From Cyanobacteria bacterium UBA8156 (GTDB lineage Bacteria > Cyanobacteriota > Cyanobacteriia > Pseudanabaenales > Pseudanabaenaceae), in the NCBI GenBank assembly GCA_003456125.1, contig DMPD01000292.1, positions 1 to 5,895 on the forward strand: 5,895 nt of DNA, given 5' to 3'. The stretch's first letter is position 1, and every line of letters starts with the position of its first letter. A program made the position numbers and the translations under genes. The notes below the pieces were generated by a model. That model did not search any database. It was not told where the DNA came from and was given only the letters and a program-made list of their open reading frames with translations. Shown piece after piece: positions 1-4,766 of the stretch.

Positions 1-321
1 AGTGCCGAGCTGGGGTTGTTGGCGGCGGATTTGTTGCATTTGGCAACGGTGCCCCCCCTGTGCCCCCCCTACGAGAGCACCAGCAACGGCTCCGTGAGCA
101 TCGGCTGGGAATTTGGTCAGTTGGCGGAGCGGCTGACCAAAACCGGCCGCGAATTGGCAATGACCGTGGGCACCCTCCAACGGCGATCGCAGGCTACCCG
201 CCTGGCGATGGAAACGGTGGTGGCGGGGGTGAAAGTGCTGGCGAAGCGCCCCCAGTCTTTACCGACCCTGCCCGGTCAACCCCTCGCGGTGTCGGCGGAG
301 CCTTCCGGGCCAAAAACCTAG
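1..321 (+). CDS. C-terminal part of an unrecognised protein (5' end outside window)
   Basis: The frame is open from the first base to the TAG at 319-321, giving 106 residues of a protein that begins upstream of the window. I do not recognise the family. The first residues (AELGLLAADLLHLATV) look helical, a Cys/Pro-rich patch follows (VPPLCPPYEST), then a longer amphipathic helical stretch (roughly from GQLAERL to VKVLAKR), and a Pro/Ser-rich tail. There is no clear signal peptide, metal site or catalytic motif. The Cys/Pro patch is encoded by two tandem 11-bp units containing C7 runs (49-70), so the local reading frame deserves a sequencing check. The first in-frame ATG is at 16, but the reading frame continues upstream of it, so it is probably internal. 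The stop overlaps the stop of the opposing GUN4 gene. That this is coding is supported by the sustained helix-like composition and by the tidy convergent stop overlap. A fortuitous open frame in GC-rich DNA remains possible. Confidence 0.55.
   Translation, partial: SAELGLLAADLLHLATVPPLCPPYESTSNGSVSIGWEFGQLAERLTKTGRELAMTVGTLQRRSQATRLAMETVVAGVKVLAKRPQSLPTLPGQPLAVSAEPSGPKT
49..70 (+). repeat. Perfect 11-bp tandem duplication with C7 runs
   Basis: GTGCCCCCCCT occurs twice in direct succession, at 49-59 and 60-70. The unit length is not a multiple of three and each unit contains seven consecutive C, so gain or loss of a unit, or of one C, would shift the frame of the gene it lies in. Confidence 0.9.
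318..321. other. CTAG shared by two convergent stop codons
   Basis: The palindrome CTAG supplies the TAG stop of the + strand gene (319-321) and the TAG stop of the - strand GUN4 gene (read from 320 to 318). The two genes therefore meet tail to tail with no space for separate terminators between them. Confidence 0.85.
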
Positions 322-1106
322 CCGGGAGTGCGGGGAGCCCCTTCATCCCAACGAGCGGCAAAGGCTTCCACGGTAAAAATGCCATCGATATAGGGCAGAT
401 GGCCCGCGGGGGCCGTCGCCCGGAAGGTGACCTCCGTTTCCCGTTTCCAACGAAAGGTGTCTTCTTCCATCGCCACCAACTTGCTGAGGGGGTTTTGGTA
501 GTAGCCCCAGCCTACCCGTTCCCCGAACACAATCCAAGCCATGCCCCGATCCCAACGCTGGGCCGCACACTGTCGCCAAATTTGGCCCTGCACGCTGAAG
601 CCGAACCGATTTTGGCTATAACTGCGCCACAGACGATCGGCAATCCACAAATCCGCCCAGGGGATGGTGGCAATCGCTTTGGGATTGAGGCGGCGGTGCT
701 TGGGGGCCCCGCACAACCGGGCGATCGCCTCTTTTGTCCAGCAATTGGCATCAAACCAGCGTCCTTGTTGGAGGAGGGTTTGCAGGGTGTCGTAGACCAT
801 GCCGCTGGGGGGAAACAACGCCAACGCCTGTTTGGCGCGGGGGCGATCCGAGCCCCGCAGCAAGGCGATCGCGGTTTGGCGGACGGTGGGGTCTTCGTCC
901 CTGAGGGCCCGGATCAGGGCATCGAGACCCCGTTCACCGTAACGTTCGGCTTGGTGCAGGGCCGCAATTCGTTGGTGCGGAACGGGCGATCGCAGGGGTT
1001 TTTGGAGGGCAGCAAAGCCCCCCAAGACCAGACTGCTGCTGCCGGGGCGGTGGGTTTCGCTCAACACCCCATCATGGGGTTGGGGAATTTCAGACGGTTC
1101 CGGCAT
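318..1106 (-). CDS. HEAT-repeat/GUN4 domain protein (Ycf53-like)
   Basis: This 262-residue protein has two parts. Residues about 43-97 form one or two HEAT-like helical repeats (AERYGERGLDALIRALRDEDPTVRQTAIALL region). Residues about 104-255 form a complete GUN4 domain: LLQQGRWFDANCWT (111-124), TIPWADLWIADRLW (147-160), RFGFSVQ (167-173), FGERVGW (194-200) and APAGHLP (232-238). GUN4 domains bind porphyrins such as protoporphyrin IX and Mg-protoporphyrin, and the true Gun4 stimulates Mg-chelatase in chlorophyll synthesis. Cyanobacteria carry several paralogues whose roles are mostly unknown. The spacer between VGW and APAGHLP is 31 residues, against 17 in the second GUN4 locus of this window, so this looks like a divergent paralogue and I give no gun4 symbol. 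On its own strand the ATG is preceded by AGGGGG about 4 bases upstream, a plausible ribosome binding site. The gene diverges from zam and converges with the upstream partial gene. There is no signal peptide, so it is probably cytosolic. Confidence 0.88.
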   Translation of the reverse strand: MPEPSEIPQPHDGVLSETHRPGSSSLVLGGFAALQKPLRSPVPHQRIAALHQAERYGERGLDALIRALRDEDPTVRQTAIALLRGSDRPRAKQALALFPPSGMVYDTLQTLLQQGRWFDANCWTKEAIARLCGAPKHRRLNPKAIATIPWADLWIADRLWRSYSQNRFGFSVQGQIWRQCAAQRWDRGMAWIVFGERVGWGYYQNPLSKLVAMEEDTFRWKRETEVTFRATAPAGHLPYIDGIFTVEAFAARWDEGAPRTPG

Positions 1107-1327
1107 CGTGCCCCCTGCGGCAGGCTATCCTAAACCCTACTGGAAAATGCTGTACTAGAGAAACCCCACGCTTTTCTTTGCAGACATTGCGCTTGGCTCT
1201 GGGTCGTTTGCCGCCGCCCCCAGCCCATCTCCCAGAACGGGCGCGGGGGGGCAAAAGAGTGACCCATGCCTCTTAATTTCTTGCTTGAAACATCGGTATC
1301 TTTAGACTTCTCGCAACACACAGACCT
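1107..1327. promoter_or_regulatory. Divergent intergenic region between GUN4 gene and zam
   Basis: These 221 bases must hold the promoters of both divergent genes. I find no convincing pair of -35/-10 boxes for either. Two structures stand out. CCTGC-G-GCAGG (1114-1124) is an 11-base hyphenated palindrome next to the GUN4 ribosome binding site. The composite hairpin at 1207-1255 is listed separately. The last 70 bases before zam are AT-richer than the rest (TTAATTTCTTGCTTGAAAC around 1273-1291). No Shine-Dalgarno sequence is apparent before the zam ATG, which is common in cyanobacteria. Confidence 0.5.
1207..1255. promoter_or_regulatory. Composite GC-rich hairpin in the zam leader
   Basis: TTTGCC (1207-1212) pairs with GGCAAA (1250-1255), CCCCC (1217-1221) with GGGGG (1245-1249), and GCCC (1223-1226) with GGGC (1239-1242). 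This gives 15 base pairs with a 4-base bulge (GCCG), a small internal loop and a 12-base apical loop. There is no T-run after it in the zam direction, so it is not a standard intrinsic terminator. It could act in the zam 5' leader RNA or as a DNA structure between the divergent genes. Whether it is transcribed is not visible from sequence. Confidence 0.45.
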
Positions 1328-3559
1328 ATGGAATTTTCGGTTTCGCAGCTCCTGGAAAGTTTTGCCGACGACAAATTGTTTGCCCCCAAGCTCATCGAAA
1401 AAAAGCTGGGATTGGCCGATAGTGAAGCCGCCAGCCACCGGCTCCAAATTGCTTTGGATGCCCTCACCCGCATTGGTCTTCTGGAAAAAGACAAAGGTCG
1501 GTATCGACGACTGGAGGGGGAAGCGCTGGTGGTGGGCAAGCTGCGATGCTCCAGCCGGGGCTTTTGCTTTGCCATTCAGGAATCGGGCAGCGGCGACGAT
1601 ATCTACATCCGCGAAAGCCGACTGAACAGTGCTTGGAACGGCGATCGCGTCTTGGTCAAGGTGACCAAAGACGGGATGCGTCGCCGCAGTCCCGAAGGCG
1701 AAGTGCGGTTGATTTTGGATCGGGCGAATCCGACGCTATTGGCCACGGTCAAAGCCGTGGAAGAGGGGTACCGCGCCTTTCCCCTAGACGATCGCCTTTC
1801 CTGCCCGGTGGAACTAGAAGCAGATGCCGACCATCCCGACTTGAGCGCCGCGGCCGATTGCTTGGTGCATTTGGAAATGCGGCGGTATCCCATTGGCGAT
1901 CGCCCCGCTTTAGCCCGCATTGCCGCCATTTTGGGGAGCGATGCCGAGTCGGCCTCCGACCTGGAATTGGTGCGCTGCAAACACAACCTGCCGCGGGAGT
2001 TTGCCGCCGAGGCGATCGCCTGGGGACAGGGAGCCCAACCGACCCCCACCGAGCTGGTGCGGCGGGATTTACGGCGGGAACCGGCCGTTGCCCTCCACAA
2101 CAACCTGGCTTTTTCGCTGGAGCCGGTCGCCGGGGGGTGGCAGTTGGCGGTACACATCCCCGATGTCGCCGCCTGTGTACCGGCCGGCTCGGAATTGGAT
2201 GCGATCGCCGCCGAGCGGGTGCGTTCGTTTTTGTTTGCGGGCAAAGGCGTACCCATGTTGCCGCCGCTGCCAATCTTCGATGGTTTGGAATACCCAACGG
2301 TTTCGGTGTTGTTTGAGCTGGACGAAAGCGGCAACACCACTGCCTTTGCCATTGAACCGACCCTGATTTCGCCCTACCGGTTGACCGAAGCTGCGGCCCA
2401 AAACCTGGTTTCTGGCCAGGGAGACCGGGAACCGGCAATCGCCAAAATGCTGGAAGCGCTGGTGGCCCTGCATCCCAAACTGGCGGCCCAACGGCCCGAT
2501 GGCTTCGGCTTGGAATTGCCGTTCCCCCTCAGCCAAGAAGTGGATGAGAACCCCAGCGGTCTGCCGGTCGAGCGCCCCGGTCAAACCGTAACGGCGGCCT
2601 TCCGCGAAGTACTGATTTTGGCCAATCGGGCGATCGGGGCCCACTTGGTGGCCCTGGATTTGCCGGGGGTGTTTCGGGTGCAGGGCCCCCCAGATGCGGC
2701 CGATGTCAACGATTGGCTGCGGTTGCTGCAATGCTCCGGTCTGAGTGTGCCCACCGATCTCGAAGCGGTGACCCTCGCCGACCTCAGCGGGGCCATGGCC
2801 CAAATCCAGACCCTCACCGATGCCCACCGGCGGCAAATTCTGAGCTACAGTCTCCTGGGGATTTTGCCAGGGGGGGAATACAGCCGCAACAAAGGCAACC
2901 ACTTTGGCTTGGGCATTGTCGATCGAGCCTACGCCCACGCGGTAGACCCCGCCAACCGCTACGTAGACTTGCTCAACCAACGATTGCTGCACCTGGTGTT
3001 TACCGAAGGGCGCGATCGCCGCAGCAGTCGCTCCAAAGATGGGGTGAACCTCCGGGATTCCCGCTGCCATGGTCAAGTCAGTTGGAGTGTGCTGCCCTCC
3101 GAAAGCGAACGGGCTTTCCGGCAGCGGATCGAGGCCCTAGAGAGCAAATTCAACGCTCAAGAAGCCCTGTACCGCAAAGCCCTCAAGGACTTGGACGGTC
3201 TGCGCAAAGCCGAAAAAATGAAACCACGCATTGGGCAAAACTTTTACGGCATCGTCAGCAGCGTGCTTTCCTACGGCTTTTTTGTCACCCTCGAAGACCT
3301 GTTGGTCGAGGGTTTGGTGCATGTCAGCTCCCTCAAGGACGACTGGTACGAACTGCCGCAGTCCGGGAATCGCAGCCGGGGCAAACAACCCCAAACCCGC
3401 CTGGTGGGCCGCCGCAGCGGCCGAGAATATGCCCTGGGGGCGCGAATTGAAGTACAGGTGCGGAGCGTCGATTATTACCGACAGCAAATCGACTTGGTCG
3501 CCACCGCCAGCCTGGCCGCCGAAGCAGCGGAAAATGTTGACGCAGTCAGCGAGGAATAG
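1328..3559 (+). CDS. zam: Zam: degenerate RNase II/R (RNB) family protein, acetazolamide-resistance type
   Basis: This 743-residue protein follows RNase R order: a helical N-terminal region (1-62), a cold-shock/OB-like domain (about 67-112, with GKLRCSSRGFCFAI and DDIYIRES), an RNB-like core (about 245-590) and a C-terminal S1 domain (about 632-728, with GIVSSVLSYGFFV and LVEGLVHVSSL). Core landmarks survive: WQLAVHIPDVA (271-281), VPMLPP, FREVLILAN, PGVFRVQ (446-452) and KGNHFGLGI (522-530). The catalytic acidic motif (D-x-x-x-x-x-D-x-DD in active enzymes) is replaced by ALHNNLAFSLEP (255-266), and the usual YAHFTSPIRRYPD reads YAHAVDPANRYVD (535-547). This is the signature of cyanobacterial Zam, an RNB clade with a degenerate active site. 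Synechocystis Zam is known for acetazolamide resistance, pigment and photosystem phenotypes, and essential conserved cysteines. Eight cysteines are present (74, 80, 159, 178, 217, 283, 469, 580). The ATG is the only ATG in frame after a stop at 1286-1288. It is probably cytosolic, with RNA binding inferred rather than nuclease activity. Confidence 0.85.
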   Translation: MEFSVSQLLESFADDKLFAPKLIEKKLGLADSEAASHRLQIALDALTRIGLLEKDKGRYRRLEGEALVVGKLRCSSRGFCFAIQESGSGDDIYIRESRLNSAWNGDRVLVKVTKDGMRRRSPEGEVRLILDRANPTLLATVKAVEEGYRAFPLDDRLSCPVELEADADHPDLSAAADCLVHLEMRRYPIGDRPALARIAAILGSDAESASDLELVRCKHNLPREFAAEAIAWGQGAQPTPTELVRRDLRREPAVALHNNLAFSLEPVAGGWQLAVHIPDVAACVPAGSELDAIAAERVRSFLFAGKGVPMLPPLPIFDGLEYPTVSVLFELDESGNTTAFAIEPTLISPYRLTEAAAQNLVSGQGDREPAIAKMLEALVALHPKLAAQRPDGFGLELPFPLSQEVDENPSGLPVERPGQTVTAAFREVLILANRAIGAHLVALDLPGVFRVQGPPDAADVNDWLRLLQCSGLSVPTDLEAVTLADLSGAMAQIQTLTDAHRRQILSYSLLGILPGGEYSRNKGNHFGLGIVDRAYAHAVDPANRYVDLLNQRLLHLVFTEGRDRRSSRSKDGVNLRDSRCHGQVSWSVLPSESERAFRQRIEALESKFNAQEALYRKALKDLDGLRKAEKMKPRIGQNFYGIVSSVLSYGFFVTLEDLLVEGLVHVSSLKDDWYELPQSGNRSRGKQPQTRLVGRRSGREYALGARIEVQVRSVDYYRQQIDLVATASLAAEAAENVDAVSEE

Positions 3560-3691
3560 TTGCCCCACCATCGCGAAAAGCGGTTACAATACGCGCGAGC
3601 TGGCCCACCGGCGATCGCCATCAAGCCTGCTTCCCGCCCCCCCCTTGGATGCCCTATGCCCTGCCCACCGGGTTCACTTGTTTCTTTCCTG

Positions 3692-3726
3692 AGTTAACTT
3701 GTTTATCGGGTTAACTTAAGATAAAC
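3692..3726 (+). promoter_or_regulatory. Candidate promoter/operator with twin GTTAAC palindromes
   Basis: AGTTAACT (3692-3699) is a perfect palindrome and a second GTTAAC lies 17 bases on (3710-3715). Around the second copy, GTTTATC (3701-3707) and GATAAAC (3720-3726) form a 7-base inverted repeat. A sigma70-like pair can be read through the same bases: TTAACT (3694-3699), a 17-base spacer, and TAAGAT (3717-3722), each matching four of six consensus positions. Overlap of palindromes with a promoter is typical of an operator, but no regulator can be named. Transcription would start near 3729 and run towards the GUN4 N-half gene with a leader of about 350 bases. Confidence 0.35.
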
Positions 3727-3926
3727 CGGCACTTCTAAGAGTGCGTTCCTGACAGGGCATTTCTGAAATCGATCGTGCAAAAGCAATCGTGCAGCAAGCA
3801 AGGCTCACAAAACAAAACCAGAAACCCGATCCAGCCGCAAGGAAGACCGTCAGGGAAGCCCCAGGGGTAAAGCCGGAGAATTCGGTCAAAATTGCCGAGT
3901 AGCCGTATCGTAGTAGTGGATTGCAA

Positions 3927-3986
3927 GAGTGGGTTAGAGGAGTGGGTTAGAGGAGTGGGTTAGAGGAGTGGGTTAGAGGAGTGGGT
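3927..3986 (+). repeat. 13-bp tandem repeat, four perfect copies plus a partial fifth
   Basis: The unit GAGTGGGTTAGAG is repeated exactly at 3927-3939, 3940-3952, 3953-3965 and 3966-3978, followed by GAGTGGGT (3979-3986). GGG runs recur every 13 bases (3931, 3944, 3957, 3970, 3983) with GG pairs between them, so the + strand has the composition of a G-quadruplex-forming tract. The array contains TAG in frame with the downstream gene, so it is untranslated, and it ends 89 bases before the preferred ATG. Confidence 0.93.
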
Positions 3987-4075
3987 GGAGCAGCCGCCAG
4001 AACACAGAGCACGAAATGGGTGACGGCGGAGCGGTAGAACGAGTTTGCGGACGACCCTATGCCATAAATAGCGCC

Positions 4076-4573
4076 ATGAACAGCGAAGAATTTCTGCTAG
4101 ACCGAATGGAATCGAACGGTGAGGCCCTCAAGACAGGTCTCGGCAAGCTTATTGCGTTTGTGCAGCAGCTCGACGTTCCGAACGATCCCAGCAGCGCCTT
4201 AGCGCTGGAAGGATTGCAGGTTTCGGTGAACGTGGATGCCGAGGGGCGCTTGGCGTTGGCGACGGGAGGAGCCCTCACCCTGCATTTCCGGCTTCAACCC
4301 AGCACGAAACCGGCCCCCAGTGTGCCGACTCCGGTCGCTCCCGTCGATGATTTGCAGAAACTGGATGCTTTTCTGGTGGCCGGCTCATGGCAGGCCGCCA
4401 ACCGTGAGACCTGGAATGTATTGTGCCAGGGCTTGGGCAAACCACCGGGCACACCCCTGACCCCTGGGGACATAGTCCAACTGCCCTGCGAACTGCTGCA
4501 AAAAATCGATCGCCTCTGGAGCGATCGCAGCGGTGGCAAATTCGGGTTTCAGGCCCAGAAAAAAGTTTACTGA
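4076..4573 (+). CDS. Protein ending in the N-terminal half of a GUN4 domain (apparently truncated)
   Basis: This 165-residue protein has an N-terminal helical segment (FLLDRMESNGEALKTGLGKL), a hydrophobic/acidic stretch I do not recognise (about 26-73), a Pro-rich linker (75-90), then GUN4 motifs: LDAFLVAGSWQAANRETW (96-113), IVQLPCELLQKIDRLW (133-148) and GGKFGFQAQKKVY (153-165). An intact GUN4 domain continues for about 70-90 residues with FG-x-x-VGW and AP-x-GHLP motifs. Here a TGA follows Tyr165 immediately. The missing half is found in frame at the end of the next gene. No continuation is readable in the other two frames just after the stop, so a simple frameshift does not explain the break. 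An in-frame ATG at 4016 would add 20 residues of uninformative sequence. I prefer 4076, where the encoded sequence begins to look structured, although neither start has a clear ribosome binding site. The fragment could be a pseudogene or one chain of a two-chain domain. Confidence 0.75.
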   Translation: MNSEEFLLDRMESNGEALKTGLGKLIAFVQQLDVPNDPSSALALEGLQVSVNVDAEGRLALATGGALTLHFRLQPSTKPAPSVPTPVAPVDDLQKLDAFLVAGSWQAANRETWNVLCQGLGKPPGTPLTPGDIVQLPCELLQKIDRLWSDRSGGKFGFQAQKKVY

Positions 4574-4766
4574 GGGTCAGGGTCTCCACCCCACCTCCTC
4601 GCCTTCGCCAATCGCAAGCAGAAAGTCAGGCAGGTCAGCGGTAGGGAAAAATTGGAAGCGCAGTCAAAACGCGGTAAAGAGGAACAGAGGAGGCAATCCA
4701 TTGGGGAAAATGGGTTGCAGAGAAACCAGGGGCAAGCAAAAAGCGAAAGGGAATTGGGAGGCAGTT
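4574..4766 (+). promoter_or_regulatory. Purine-rich leader of the Hpt gene with weak promoter candidate
   Basis: These 193 bases lack coding character. From about 4608 the + strand is strikingly rich in A and G. A weak sigma70-like pair is present: TTGGAA (4652-4657), a 17-base spacer and TAAAGA (4675-4680), matching four and three of six positions. If used, the Hpt gene would be transcribed independently of the GUN4 fragment before it. Confidence 0.3.
4756..4761 (+). promoter_or_regulatory. Shine-Dalgarno sequence fixing a GTG start for the Hpt gene
   Basis: GGGAGG lies 5 bases before the GTG at 4767. The protein then begins with a (M)DPEKQKQIIGYFLEEA sequence, which matches how related cyanobacterial Hpt proteins begin. 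The open frame extends upstream to an ATG at 4533, inside the preceding gene, and also contains an ATG at 4710, but the added sequence is basic and low in structure. Confidence 0.7.

Larger units (their letters stand above)
3560..4075. other. Long non-coding stretch between zam and the GUN4 N-half gene
   Basis: I see no convincing gene in these 516 bases. They hold an extended HIP1 palindrome GGCGATCGCC (3610-3619), two copies of GCCCACCGG 60 bases apart (3603-3611 and 3663-3671), the GTTAAC palindrome cluster (3692-3726), a short hairpin GCACTT-CTAA-GAGTGC (3729-3744), a direct repeat ATCGTGCA (3772-3779 and 3786-3793), and the 13-bp tandem array (3927-3986). No tRNA or T-tailed terminator hairpin was found after zam. 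The middle part (3745-3926) could be a long leader or a small RNA, but nothing in it matches a riboswitch I know. Confidence 0.6.

Noticed and set aside
60..1133. Long + strand open frame antisense to the HEAT-GUN4 gene
   Set aside because: Its Pro/Gly/Arg-rich translation is the shadow of the - strand gene, which has clear domain motifs.
2069..3076. Long - strand open frame inside zam
   Set aside because: It is the antisense shadow of a strongly conserved protein and shows no motif of its own.
3560..3660. Intrinsic terminator after zam
   Set aside because: Only short stems (CGC-GAAAA-GCG) and the HIP1 palindrome are present, without a following T-run.
3735..3926. 63-residue open frame on the - strand
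   Set aside because: Its composition (Cys- and Trp-rich, irregular) does not look like a protein and it has no ribosome binding site or recognisable motif.
4574..4640. Simple frameshift as the cause of the truncated GUN4 gene
   Set aside because: None of the three forward frames after the TGA shows GUN4 C-half motifs here; they occur only near 5574-5711.
4533..4766. Upstream extension of the Hpt protein from an ATG at 4533, or from an ATG at 4710
   Set aside because: It overlaps the conserved GUN4 motif in another frame, encodes basic low-structure sequence, and ignores the better GGGAGG-GTG start at 4767.
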